A DNA stretch of 64,000 bases from Granulosicoccus sp045110515 (GTDB lineage: Bacteria; Pseudomonadota; Gammaproteobacteria; Granulosicoccales; Granulosicoccaceae). The DNA lies in the NCBI GenBank assembly GCA_045110515.1, contig JBGCGD010000006.1:9750-73749 (forward strand), read 5' to 3'. The notes below the pieces were generated by a model that saw only the letters and a list, made by a program, of their open reading frames with translations, searched no databases and was not told where the DNA came from. The stretch's first letter is position 1. Each line of letters starts with the position of its first letter. A program made the translations under genes and the position numbers. Below are positions 54,473 through 63,091 of this stretch, in pieces.

Positions 54473-54627
54473 TATGGTGATATGCCGCATTTTGTTAGCG
54501 CGAAACGAATGGACTGCGCATTAATCTACGGTTGGCTTACAGATACACCAGCAAAGCGTCGTTAATCATTTCAAGTCATCGCGCAAGAATGACGGCGCTG
54601 TTAGTGTTTAACGTCACTACAGCATGT

Positions 54628-54643
54628 CACTGACAGGTCAGTG
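54628..54643. repeat. 16-bp palindrome
   Basis: CACTGAC and GTCAGTG (54628-54634 and 54637-54643) form a perfect palindrome with a two-base centre in the gap between convergent genes. It may be a protein-binding site or part of a terminator array with the next hairpin. Confidence 0.5.
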
Positions 54644-54653
54644 GCAACTGGGG

Positions 54654-54682
54654 GTTGCCGGGAAATGGATTTTCCCGGCAAC
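54654..54682. terminator. 12-bp hairpin between convergent genes
   Basis: A perfect stem (GTTGCCGGGAAA at 54654-54665, complement at 54671-54682, 5-base loop) lies between the DUF2628 gene and the malonyl-CoA decarboxylase gene. No T-run follows on either strand, so it is a strong stop-and-protect structure rather than a textbook intrinsic terminator. The rest of the 257-base gap holds nothing recognisable. Confidence 0.6.
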
Positions 54683-54729
54683 AAATTAAACCCCGCTGCG
54701 AGAACTACTTCTCATCTGCAACTCGCAGC

Positions 54730-56079
54730 CTAAGCACGCTTTCTTTGACGCCGGTTGCGCTCCAGCATTCCACCCACGACCGAGGAGTGAACAACTGTCT
54801 GATCATTCGCATAAGCTTCGTGATTGTCTTCCACCTTGTCCAGGTTGTAGAGATAGCTCACCATTGCGCTTGAGGACTGTGCTAGACCCTTTTTGGACGC
54901 ATCGGCGCCGGGCATGACCATATCAAGACTAGCTCCATTGCCTAAATGAAAACGCGCTACTGGGTCCATGGGCTGATTATCTCCGCGCTTTTCATTGACC
55001 AAGTAGTGAGCTACCGTCAACTGTAAGTGCTCACTTTCATGATCTGATATTTCCAGCTGATCCAACTGGGACAGGCGATTGGCGATATGCAAACCGGCCT
55101 GTACCTGTTCAAACTGTTCGTCAAGATCGCCGTCGGCATTGGCAGATTCCATAGTCTGACTAACCCAACGCATAAATCCTGGAACCGGAGACAGGGTACG
55201 AAACGTCACCAGACTGGGTACCTGGCTGGATAGTTCTTTCGCTACTTGCTTGATAAGGAAGTTACCGAAAGAGACTCCCGCTAGACCACGCTGACAGTTC
55301 GAGATGGAATAAAAAACGGCCATCGTCGCTTCGTCCTCGGAGATGGGTGCTCGTTCATGCTCCAGGAGTTGTTGGATTCCGTTAGGGTTTTCTTTGGTCA
55401 AGGCCACTTCAACAAAAATTAAAGGCTCATCGAGCATGGCCGGATGAAAAAATGCAAAGCAACGACGGTCAACAGGTTCTAACCGGCTGCGCAGCTCACG
55501 CCAATTGCTTATCTCATGGACAGCTTCGTACGCAATAATTTTTTCAAGGACATTGGCAGGCGTGTGCCAATCGATTTCGCGCAAAACCAGAAAGCCTTGA
55601 TTAAACCATGCGCGGAACAGGCGCTGAAAATCGACGTCGATCGATTTAAGCTCCGGGTGCTTTTTTAGCATACCGAGCAAGCAGGCACGCATTTGAACCA
55701 ATTGATTAGTCGCCCCGGGTACACGGTTTAATCGGCGAAAAAGTTCCTGTCGTTTCGGTTCAACACTGTCCATAAGAATGGCCAGATTCTTATCGTTCTT
55801 GTCGCTGGAATACCGCTGGGCTGCTCTAACCGCGTGTTCGGCATTGATATCAAATCGTTCCGCCAGCATTTGGAAGAACTCGAGCTTTTCAGAGTCCTCG
55901 GCAGTGCTGAAACGACTTAGCAAACCACGAGCCAGCCGGTTTCCCGACATCTCACCGCTCTGCGACAACAAAGCATCACAAAGCTCGGCAAACGATCGGT
56001 TTTCAACTAGTTTGGATTGTTGCTCATCTCTAGCAAAAACTGAGCTTAATAGCCCTGAAAGATAACTTATTCGACTCAC
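54730..56079 (-). CDS. Malonyl-CoA decarboxylase
   Basis: A 449-residue malonyl-CoA decarboxylase, converting malonyl-CoA to acetyl-CoA and CO2. The helical N-terminal domain and the GNAT-like C-terminal catalytic domain are both present. FHLGNGASL (about residue 382) carries the conserved catalytic His, and MVSYLYNLDKVEDNHEAY is typical near the end. It is a single gene without the MatB synthetase and MatC transporter that often accompany it. Malonate semialdehyde from the inositol pathway could connect to this metabolism, but that is inference. Confidence 0.93.
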   Translation of the reverse strand: MSRISYLSGLLSSVFARDEQQSKLVENRSFAELCDALLSQSGEMSGNRLARGLLSRFSTAEDSEKLEFFQMLAERFDINAEHAVRAAQRYSSDKNDKNLAILMDSVEPKRQELFRRLNRVPGATNQLVQMRACLLGMLKKHPELKSIDVDFQRLFRAWFNQGFLVLREIDWHTPANVLEKIIAYEAVHEISNWRELRSRLEPVDRRCFAFFHPAMLDEPLIFVEVALTKENPNGIQQLLEHERAPISEDEATMAVFYSISNCQRGLAGVSFGNFLIKQVAKELSSQVPSLVTFRTLSPVPGFMRWVSQTMESANADGDLDEQFEQVQAGLHIANRLSQLDQLEISDHESEHLQLTVAHYLVNEKRGDNQPMDPVARFHLGNGASLDMVMPGADASKKGLAQSSSAMVSYLYNLDKVEDNHEAYANDQTVVHSSVVGGMLERNRRQRKRA

Positions 56080-56308
56080 GGTGCTGTATCTCGATTCACT
56101 CGCTGTGGGCGCAGCCCCCTCGCCGATTAACCAAAGGGTTACAAGGGTTTAGCACGGATACCATTAAATGTTGCAATTACAGCGCCTATCAAGACCAATG
56201 TCGTAACAACATTCATGAAGCCGGAAGTCAGGTGTAATATGGCGATATACTCGTTCCGCCCCATCAGGCTGGCTTGTCGTCTCATTACTCAACTTATGTT
56301 ATTCGCAC

Positions 56309-56908
56309 ATGACTGAATTACACACCATACCGGCCCGTCGCGGAAAAGCTGTGCCTTTAAAAGCAGGCCAAGCAATCAAAATTATCAATACCCATGGCCA
56401 TCAGGTGGTTGATTTCTGGGCATTCGTAGCGGGATCTATGAACGAATTCAGCGGCATGGAACAGTGTCGTGCTACGTGGTTAAAGCTGTGCCCGGAAGTC
56501 GGGGACGCACTGTACTCCAACCGCCGCCGCCCCATCATGGTGTTGGAAGAAGATGCCTCACCAGGACGCCATGACTCACTGATGGCCCCATGCGACAACG
56601 AGCGTTACGGTTTGCTGGGCTGTAACGGTTACCACGATAATTGCAAAGACAATATGCACGCAGCCCTATTTGAACTAGGTTACACCCTGCCCTTCACACC
56701 TGGCTCTCTGAATCTATTCATGAATATTCCGTGGCAGACATCGGGAGCTATCTCATTCGATCCGCCATTATCCAAACCTGGTGACTACGTTGTATGGCGT
56801 GCAGAGCTTGATTGCATTGCAGTGATGTCCTGTTGCCCGCAAGACATTCTGGATATAAACAATCGCAATACGGTTGAAGCCCATTACAGCATCATTGATA
56901 ACGACTAA
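56309..56908 (+). CDS. DUF1989 (urea-carboxylase-associated) family protein
   Basis: A 199-residue cytoplasmic protein of the DUF1989 family. The family hallmarks are HTIPARRGKAVPLKAGQ, NTHGHQVVDFWAF, APCDNERYGLLGC, GYHDNCKDNMHAAL and SCCPQDILDIN, with many conserved Cys/His/Asp positions suggesting a metal site. Paired members elsewhere work as carboxyguanidine deiminase subunits with guanidine carboxylase, but this copy has no partner and no carboxylase beside it. It is convergent with an MFS exporter and close to an amino-acid ABC cluster, so an amidino or amino-acid substrate is plausible but unproven. Confidence 0.88.
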   Translation: MTELHTIPARRGKAVPLKAGQAIKIINTHGHQVVDFWAFVAGSMNEFSGMEQCRATWLKLCPEVGDALYSNRRRPIMVLEEDASPGRHDSLMAPCDNERYGLLGCNGYHDNCKDNMHAALFELGYTLPFTPGSLNLFMNIPWQTSGAISFDPPLSKPGDYVVWRAELDCIAVMSCCPQDILDINNRNTVEAHYSIIDND

Positions 56909-56934
56909 TCAGCCGTATCAGATTAGCTCCGAAA

Positions 56935-58113
56935 CTAACTTGCCAGCCTTCGTTTAAGCAATACTACGGCCGCAGGCAAAATTATGAAGCCTGCCATTAT
57001 TACAACGGCTCCGAGAAAGGAGTCGCTGTAGCCCACGCGCTGCACGAGTGGGACGCTTAGAAACGGCGACATAAATTGCCCTAAAAATATGGCAGTGGTT
57101 AAACCACCGGACGCTCTGCCTCGCATCGTGGCCGGCATACGCGACATCATCCAAATACTCATATTCGGAAAATTTAGGCCCAGCCCTATCCCAACTAACG
57201 GCATGCATAAAAACATGCCAGTGACTGAGGAGATTTGCGACAGTGCTGCAAATCCGGTAGCCATCAGTGTAAAGCTGAGCAGGAGTATCTGTACGTTATC
57301 CAGCATTTTTCGAACGCGTTGATAACTCGCAGCCGCCATGGCTGAAAATATCTGACTAAGTACAACCGCAAAACCTGCCACTTTTAAACTTTGCGCTCCT
57401 AATTCTTTTGCTAAGAACGGCAGCTGTGTGGGGATTAAATAAAATACCCACATGGTGGTAAACCCGATACCGAAAATCAGTGATGCATGTGCCACTGGAA
57501 ATCGGCCATCTATTGCACCGGGCTCTGGTTTACTGGGAGGCGGCTTGCTCACGAAATAGTAAATGAGCGGGAACAGAAAAACGGGAAATAGATACACGGC
57601 AAACGGTGCCCGCCAAGATACGTCCGCCAACAAAGAGCCTACGAAAATAAACACAATGCCACCTGCAGCCATGGCAGATGACTGAATTCCCATAGCGCGA
57701 TCGCGTTCAGGGCCTTGAAAGTGATCGGTTATTAAAGTCATTGAACACACCATAACCATTCCGACTGACAAGCCTAAAATAAATCGGCTAATTAACAGCA
57801 TGGTTAAGTCGTCCAACCACAGACCGGCACTGCCTGATGAGATGTAAAGTGCAACTCCGACGTACAACAAAACCCTGCGTCCTATCTTGTCTGCCAGAAT
57901 ACCTGCAACGGGTGCGCTTAACGCAATCGCCAGGCCGGGAATACTTAAAATAAAACGGGTGTAATACTCTGCTTCGGGATGATCTGAGAAATGCTCAAGC
58001 AGGCCTGGCAGCCCGGGGGCGATCGTTGCACCTGCCATCACCGTTAAACTTGCGCATATCAACAACACAGGCAATAGGTAGGGAGATCGCTCCGCGTTTA
58101 CGGCATTGTTCAT
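56935..58113 (-). CDS. MFS transporter
   Basis: A 392-residue, 12-helix major facilitator protein of the drug:proton antiporter type. ADKIGRRVLLYVG is the loop 2-3 motif, and RFILGLSVGMVMVCSMTLITDH contains the helix 4 and 5 segment (given as two parts). Its start overlaps the end of the EamA gene by 4 bases (ATGA), so it is the last gene of the ATPase-permease-EamA-MFS unit. It probably exports a metabolite related to the imported substrate. Identity is unknown. Confidence 0.88.
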   Translation of the reverse strand: MNNAVNAERSPYLLPVLLICASLTVMAGATIAPGLPGLLEHFSDHPEAEYYTRFILSIPGLAIALSAPVAGILADKIGRRVLLYVGVALYISSGSAGLWLDDLTMLLISRFILGLSVGMVMVCSMTLITDHFQGPERDRAMGIQSSAMAAGGIVFIFVGSLLADVSWRAPFAVYLFPVFLFPLIYYFVSKPPPSKPEPGAIDGRFPVAHASLIFGIGFTTMWVFYLIPTQLPFLAKELGAQSLKVAGFAVVLSQIFSAMAAASYQRVRKMLDNVQILLLSFTLMATGFAALSQISSVTGMFLCMPLVGIGLGLNFPNMSIWMMSRMPATMRGRASGGLTTAIFLGQFMSPFLSVPLVQRVGYSDSFLGAVVIMAGFIILPAAVVLLKRRLAS

Positions 58114-59030
58114 ACTGTCTTTCTTTTAAACAGTTGTGGGTCTGCAGTGACCAGAAGAATGCCGGTTATAACGAGTAAAGCGCCTGCAACAAACACCCAC
58201 TCCAACGGCTCACTAAGCAAAAGGACACCGAACACCACACCAAATACAGGACTCATAAATGAGAGCACGCCCAACTGAGAGGCCTTGTACTTTTTAAGTA
58301 ACGCAAACCACGCCAAGAAACACAGAAAGGAGACAACCACACCTTGAAACAACAAGTTGGCAACGAGCGATGGTGTCACTGTGTATTGCGTTTGTCCGAA
58401 GACAACCGCAAGTAGACATAGCAACACGGTGGCAATCACCAACTGGTACAACAACGGCTTTACCGCAGGAGATTCGGCCAACGAAGAATTTCTAACCAAC
58501 ACCGTTGCCAACCCCCAAGAAAGCCCTGCTAGCAAACCTAAGAAGTCTCCCCAAAGAAGCGCTTGAGTTATTGCTGCACCAGAGCTGTCAGCCCGGTATA
58601 AAAAAGCGATGGCAATTCCTAGAAAAGCCAACGCAATTCCGCCCCACTGTGCAGCACGCAAGCGCTCGTCTTCCCGTAGAAAATGCAGAAGCAATGCAGT
58701 GAAGATTGGTGCTGTGTACAGGAAGACAACTATTCGAGATGCGCTACTGTAACGCAGGCCTTCACCTAAAAACCAAAACTCTAAGGTGAATAAAATACCC
58801 AAGCCAATGCCGGGCAACAATGTTCCATCGTTTAGTGTAAACGCGTGACCTTGTATGCGCTGTAACAGCGCCACAAGAACAGCTGCAATGCCCGACCGAA
58901 TGGCCAGCTGCAGTACCGGTGCCATGTCGTCTTCAACGCTCTTTAGCGCTACTTGTTGTAGACCAAGAATGATGCACACGACAAGCATCGCCGAAACGGC
59001 TGTCGCATCCAAAGTTTGTCGTGTATTCAA
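58110..59030 (-). CDS. EamA/DMT family transporter
   Basis: A 306-residue drug/metabolite transporter with ten predicted helices and two EamA repeats. Repeat 2 is recognisable at FMSPVFGVVFGVLLLSEPL, the usual helix 9 segment. It starts 9 bases after the ABC permease stop and overlaps the MFS gene. Such proteins often export amino acids or related compounds. Here it is placed in an amino-acid uptake operon. Confidence 0.88.
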   Translation of the reverse strand: MNTRQTLDATAVSAMLVVCIILGLQQVALKSVEDDMAPVLQLAIRSGIAAVLVALLQRIQGHAFTLNDGTLLPGIGLGILFTLEFWFLGEGLRYSSASRIVVFLYTAPIFTALLLHFLREDERLRAAQWGGIALAFLGIAIAFLYRADSSGAAITQALLWGDFLGLLAGLSWGLATVLVRNSSLAESPAVKPLLYQLVIATVLLCLLAVVFGQTQYTVTPSLVANLLFQGVVVSFLCFLAWFALLKKYKASQLGVLSFMSPVFGVVFGVLLLSEPLEWVFVAGALLVITGILLVTADPQLFKRKTV

Positions 59031-59039
59031 CGGGTTTGC

Positions 59040-59798
59040 TTATCGTCCGTCTTTGACTTCCAGACGCCTTTCCAACCAACGTACACCGGCTGACACGATA
59101 AGTATTAACACCAGGTATTCCAAAATAAGAATGGTGTAGGTTTCTAACGGCCGATACTCAGCCGTTACCAACTCATTGGCCCTTCGCGTTAATTCTTCCA
59201 TTCCAATGACAGACACCAGCGAAGACATTTTGAGCATGTACACCAACTGGTTACCTAATGGCGGTAGCACTCGGCGCAATGCCTGAGGCAAAACGATATA
59301 GCGCATTCTATCGATATAACCCAAACCTAAGGAATCCGATGCTTCTATCTGACCGCGATCGACTGATTGAATACCTGCTCTGAATATTTCAGCTTCAAAA
59401 GCACTGTCGGATAAAGCCAAGGCTACAACGCCCGCCCAAAACACATTGATAGCAATGCCCAACATGATGGGTAACCCGTAGTAGACCCACAAGATGAGCA
59501 CCAATAGCGGAACGGCGCGGACTACTTCAACATAGACCCGGTTGAATCCTCTTGCAAACGGATTCTTAGAGATGCCGGGTAGCGCCATTAACAAGCCGAT
59601 GATGATAGAAATGACAATGGCGGTGATGGAAAGCAATAAGGTGTACTTCAAACCACCGAGCATAAATAGCAAGTTGGCGCGACCGGTCTCAGTCGCGGGC
59701 GATACGACATACCATTGCAATTTATCTGAACAACCGGTTAGCAGCACGCTTAACGCGATTAGGGCTAATGTTGCCCACTGTAGAGGTATTTTTCGCAT
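59040..59798 (-). CDS. Amino-acid ABC transporter permease with lipobox-like N-terminus
   Basis: A 252-residue polar amino-acid permease (HisM/GlnP type). The coupling region is EASDSLGLGYIDRMRYIVLPQALRR (in two parts), and SAFEAEIFRAGIQSV precedes it. The N-terminus is unusual: MRKIPLQWATLALIALSVLLTGCSD looks like a lipoprotein signal with an LTGC lipobox (in parts), followed by a normal permease with about five further helices. It lies 3 bases after the ATPase gene. Confidence 0.9.
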   Translation of the reverse strand: MRKIPLQWATLALIALSVLLTGCSDKLQWYVVSPATETGRANLLFMLGGLKYTLLLSITAIVISIIIGLLMALPGISKNPFARGFNRVYVEVVRAVPLLVLILWVYYGLPIMLGIAINVFWAGVVALALSDSAFEAEIFRAGIQSVDRGQIEASDSLGLGYIDRMRYIVLPQALRRVLPPLGNQLVYMLKMSSLVSVIGMEELTRRANELVTAEYRPLETYTILILEYLVLILIVSAGVRWLERRLEVKDGR

Positions 59799-59801
59799 GA
59801 T

Positions 59802-60557
59802 TTAATGCTGAAGGATTTGTTGCAAGAATAAACGCCCGCGCTCTGTCTTGGGGTTGGAGAAAAACTCAACAGGCGTAGATTGCTCAACAATTTTTCCAGC
59901 GTCCATAAATACCATGGTGTCAGCGACTCTCTTAGCAAAACCCATTTCATGGGTAACCACCATCATCGTCATGCCTGTTTCAGCCAGCTCTACCATGACA
60001 TCAAGAACCTCGGAGATCATTTCTGGATCTAGAGCTGACGTTGGCTCGTCAAACAGCATCGCCTTAGGCTCCATACACAAACTGCGCGCTATGGCTACGC
60101 GCTGCTGTTGACCGCCGGATAACTGACTGGGGTATTTATCTGCCTGTTCGGGTATACGCACCCTCGCCAAATAGTGTTGCGCCAATTCAACGGCGTTGTC
60201 TTTGGGCAATTTTCGTGAGCGCATCGGGCCAAGCGTCAGGTTTTCTAGAACCGTAAGGTGTGGGAATAGATTGAATTGCTGGAAAACCATGCCGACGTTA
60301 GTGCGCACGTCTCTGAGTGCTTTGCGGTTTTTCCCAACATCAATGCCATTGACAGTCACCTGCCCAGAATCGTGCGTCTCTAGTTGATTGACGCAACGAA
60401 TCAGGGTCGACTTTCCAGAGCCTGACGGACCGCATATGACCATGCGCTCGCCGGCAGTCACATTTAACGAGATATCATCTAGGGCCTGGAATGAACCGTA
60501 GAACTTTGACAGGTTTTTTAGTTCTATCACTGGCGCTGAGACATCTGTTGTAGACAT
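59802..60557 (-). CDS. Amino-acid ABC transporter ATPase
   Basis: A 251-residue GlnQ/HisP-type ATPase. The start is put at ATG 60557, giving MSTTDVSAPVIELKNLSKFYG. The frame stays open to 60596 without coding character. Walker A GPSGSGKST, Q-loop VFQQFNLFPHLT, signature LSGGQQQR, Walker B AMLFDEPTSAL and H-loop VVTHEMG are intact. First gene of the minus-strand unit, divergent from the binding-protein gene, sharing the promoter region 60558-60664. Confidence 0.94.
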   Translation of the reverse strand: MSTTDVSAPVIELKNLSKFYGSFQALDDISLNVTAGERMVICGPSGSGKSTLIRCVNQLETHDSGQVTVNGIDVGKNRKALRDVRTNVGMVFQQFNLFPHLTVLENLTLGPMRSRKLPKDNAVELAQHYLARVRIPEQADKYPSQLSGGQQQRVAIARSLCMEPKAMLFDEPTSALDPEMISEVLDVMVELAETGMTMMVVTHEMGFAKRVADTMVFMDAGKIVEQSTPVEFFSNPKTERGRLFLQQILQH

Positions 60558-60664
60558 GATTAGCTGAAATGCGGGCACAGATACAGTGTACCCCACACGT
60601 TAATAGCCCGTTCGATCCCACAGTGGTTATACTTAACTCATCAACTCGAAAGCGGAACATCACC

Positions 60665-61474
60665 ATGCTTAAATTCACGACAAGCACCATCGGTAATACG
60701 ATTCGAAAGTCAATCGCTCCCATTGTGGTAGCACTTTCTTTCACAGCGCCAGCCGCAGCTGCTGACGGTGTGTTGGCAGAAATCCTCGAAACTGGCACTC
60801 TCAAAGTCGGCACAACCGGCGACTGGGACCCAATGACGATGAAAAACCCGGCCACAAACAAGTACAAAGGCTATGACATTGACGTAGTGACTGAGCTTGC
60901 TAAAGACCTTGAAGTTGAGCTGGAGCTTGTTCCAACAGACTGGAAAACTCTAGTCAGCGGCGTCACGGCCGGTAAATATCATATGACAGGTAGCGCCTCC
61001 ATCAGTGCGGGACGCGCAAAGGCGGCCGGCTACACCGACAGCTACTTCGCACTCAACACAGTTCCTTTAACCCTGGCTACAAATGCAGATCGTTTTACAG
61101 ATTGGGAAGACATGAACAAAGAAGACGTGACGGTTGCTGCCACACTGGGTACAACTCAAGAACAGCAGGTCAAAAACTTCTTCCCAAATGCAAAACACAA
61201 AATCATCGAAGCACCTGCACGTGATTTCCAAGAAGTGCTAGCAGGTCGCGCGGATGCTCACATCACGTCTAACGTTGAAGCATTCAAACTGGTTGCCAAG
61301 TACCCTCAAATGATGGTGGTACCTGTCAAAGAAGGCCGTGCACGCACCCCAATCGCGATGCTCGTACCCCAAGAAGATCAGGTTTGGATCAACTACCTGA
61401 ACACCTGGATCAAACTGAAAACTGAACGCGGATTTTTCAACCAACTAGCCGTTAAGTGGCAATTGAGTAACTAA
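60665..61474 (+). CDS. PheC-like periplasmic amino-acid binding protein
   Basis: A 269-residue SBP_bac_3 protein. ATG 60665 gives a signal peptide ending near TAPAAAADG. LKVGTTGDWDPMTM, YKGYDIDVVTELAKDL and VPTDWKTLVSGVTAGKYHM resemble cyclohexadienyl dehydratase (PheC) at least as much as ordinary amino-acid binding proteins. The segment ADAHITSNVEA has a Glu where PheC has its functional ITDASEA. The divergent ABC permease and ATPase make a transport role most likely, but an enzymatic role on prephenate or arogenate cannot be excluded. The aromatic aminotransferase follows after 2 bases. Confidence 0.85.
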   Translation: MLKFTTSTIGNTIRKSIAPIVVALSFTAPAAAADGVLAEILETGTLKVGTTGDWDPMTMKNPATNKYKGYDIDVVTELAKDLEVELELVPTDWKTLVSGVTAGKYHMTGSASISAGRAKAAGYTDSYFALNTVPLTLATNADRFTDWEDMNKEDVTVAATLGTTQEQQVKNFFPNAKHKIIEAPARDFQEVLAGRADAHITSNVEAFKLVAKYPQMMVVPVKEGRARTPIAMLVPQEDQVWINYLNTWIKLKTERGFFNQLAVKWQLSN

Positions 61475-61476
61475 CT

Positions 61477-62676
61477 ATGTTTGAAGCACTACCGGACGCA
61501 AAACCTGACGCCATCCTTGCACTCATGCAGGAATTCAGGGCTGATACCCGAACCAACAAACTCGATTTGGGTGTAGGTGTTTACAAAGACGGGGAAGGCA
61601 AAACCCCCGTCATGAAGGCGATTAAATCCGCGGAATCAAAACTTATTGATACCCAGGAAACCAAAGCTTATGTAGCACCTACCGGTAGTGCCCCTTTCTG
61701 CTCAGCCATGATCGATCTGGTTTTTGGTGCGGATGCAGACAAAGCCAGAATTCGGGCTGCCCAATCGGTCGGTGGTAGCGGTGCACTGCGTGTACTGGCA
61801 GATCTAATGAGACGAAGCCGCCCAGATGCCAAAATCTGGGTATCCGATCCATCGTGGCCAAACCATATCCCGTTACTGGGTGCTGCAGGGTTCGAACTTG
61901 CTCGTTATCCTTACTACGACGTCGATACCGGCAGAGCCGATATTGATGCCATTATTGGTTCACTAAGCACTGCTGCCAGTGGCGACATCGTGGTTCTACA
62001 CGGTTGCTGCCACAACCCAACCGGCGCTGACCTCAGTCAGGATGATTGGAACAAGATCATCGATGTCATGCTTGAGAAAGAGCTGTTCCCGTTTGTCGAT
62101 ATCGCCTACCAAGGCTTTGGCAAAGGTTTAGAAGAGGACGCAATGGGCGTTCGACTACTTGCCGAGCGCATGCCTGAACTGGTGGTTGCCGCCAGCTGCT
62201 CAAAAAATGTGGGTCTGTATCGCGAGCGCGTTGGTGCGGCCATCGTTATGGGGCGAAACGAAGCGGAAGCCACACGGGCATTTGGTTCTTTGACCACCGT
62301 TATCCGTTCAAATTACTCTATGCCGCCCGATCACGGTGCCAATGCCACGGAAATCGTTCTGACAGACGGTGCATTGAATACACAGTGGCGAGAAGAGCTG
62401 GAGTCTATGCGCGTCCGTATGGTTGGTCTGCGTAAAACCTTCAGCGATGCGATGCGCAAACGGTCTAACTCAGATCGCTTTGACTACATTGCAGAACAAA
62501 ACGGTATGTTCAGCCGACTTCCTTTGACGCCTGAACAAATCGACACGCTTCGGAGCGAGCACGCTATTTATATTGTTGGTGACGGACGAATTAATGTTGC
62601 CGGTTTGCCCGAAGGTTCTATTGATGAATTAGCGGACGCCATTTGCAACGTTATCGCAGAAAGCGAACAAAGCTAA
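61477..62676 (+). CDS. Aromatic/aspartate-type aminotransferase
   Basis: A 399-residue class I PLP aminotransferase of the TyrB/AspC family. LDLGVGVYKDGEGKTPVM is the typical start. GCCHNPTGADLS binds PLP phosphate, and SCSKNVGLYRERVG includes the PLP lysine (about residue 244). The C-terminal NGMFSRLPLTPEQ and GRINVAGL are family signatures. It transfers amino groups between aromatic amino acids or aspartate and 2-oxoglutarate. It is co-transcribed with the PheC-like gene. Confidence 0.93.
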   Translation: MFEALPDAKPDAILALMQEFRADTRTNKLDLGVGVYKDGEGKTPVMKAIKSAESKLIDTQETKAYVAPTGSAPFCSAMIDLVFGADADKARIRAAQSVGGSGALRVLADLMRRSRPDAKIWVSDPSWPNHIPLLGAAGFELARYPYYDVDTGRADIDAIIGSLSTAASGDIVVLHGCCHNPTGADLSQDDWNKIIDVMLEKELFPFVDIAYQGFGKGLEEDAMGVRLLAERMPELVVAASCSKNVGLYRERVGAAIVMGRNEAEATRAFGSLTTVIRSNYSMPPDHGANATEIVLTDGALNTQWREELESMRVRMVGLRKTFSDAMRKRSNSDRFDYIAEQNGMFSRLPLTPEQIDTLRSEHAIYIVGDGRINVAGLPEGSIDELADAICNVIAESEQS

Positions 62677-62685
62677 GCGCTTTTA

Positions 62686-62712
62686 CCGGCCCGCCAACTG
62701 ACGGCGGGCCGG
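62686..62712. terminator. GC-rich hairpin between aminotransferase and Lin0512 genes
   Basis: A perfect 10-bp stem (CCGGCCCGCC at 62686-62695, complement at 62703-62712, 7-base loop) between convergent genes. It is very stable, but no T-run follows on either strand. It is probably a bidirectional terminator. Confidence 0.7.
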
Positions 62713-62729
62713 CATTCCTACCCATTGCC

Positions 62730-63089
62730 CTATAGGACGAACTTCCCATCAGGCAAATCTACCTTTGCAGCCACGGCAGCTGAGGCAATGACAGAGGTTG
62801 TACCCGCCTCCTCATCAATCACATTCAAACCACCCATTACAGCTTTGACGTTTATTGTGCCAAATGGCACTTCTGAAGCGAGCGCCTCAACGTCTACCTC
62901 TTCGGGCTTTTGCACGCCCACAGTCACATCGACAACCATCGCGTCACGATCCAGCCCCAGGCTTCTAAAAAGCGTTAGAGAGCTATGGTGCAAAGCATCC
63001 TGAATCGCCCTTTTGCAGGCTTTGGTGTAATCCTCGCCGTACAGATCGTTGCCGGTGCCCATTTCTAAGATAATGCGTTTTAACGGCAT
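62730..63089 (-). CDS. Lin0512 family protein, copy B
   Basis: A 119-residue Lin0512-type protein of unknown function. The N-terminal LEMGTGNDLYGEDYTKA is the family's glycine-rich motif region. The core VDVTVGVQKPEEVD and GTINVKAVMGGLNV align with the neighbouring copy. It starts 2 bases after the stop of copy A, and an AGGAGG for it lies in the tail of copy A, so the two are co-translated. The two copies are about as different from each other as distinct subunits would be. Confidence 0.85.
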   Translation of the reverse strand: MPLKRIILEMGTGNDLYGEDYTKACKRAIQDALHHSSLTLFRSLGLDRDAMVVDVTVGVQKPEEVDVEALASEVPFGTINVKAVMGGLNVIDEEAGTTSVIASAAVAAKVDLPDGKFVL

Positions 63090-63091
63090 AG

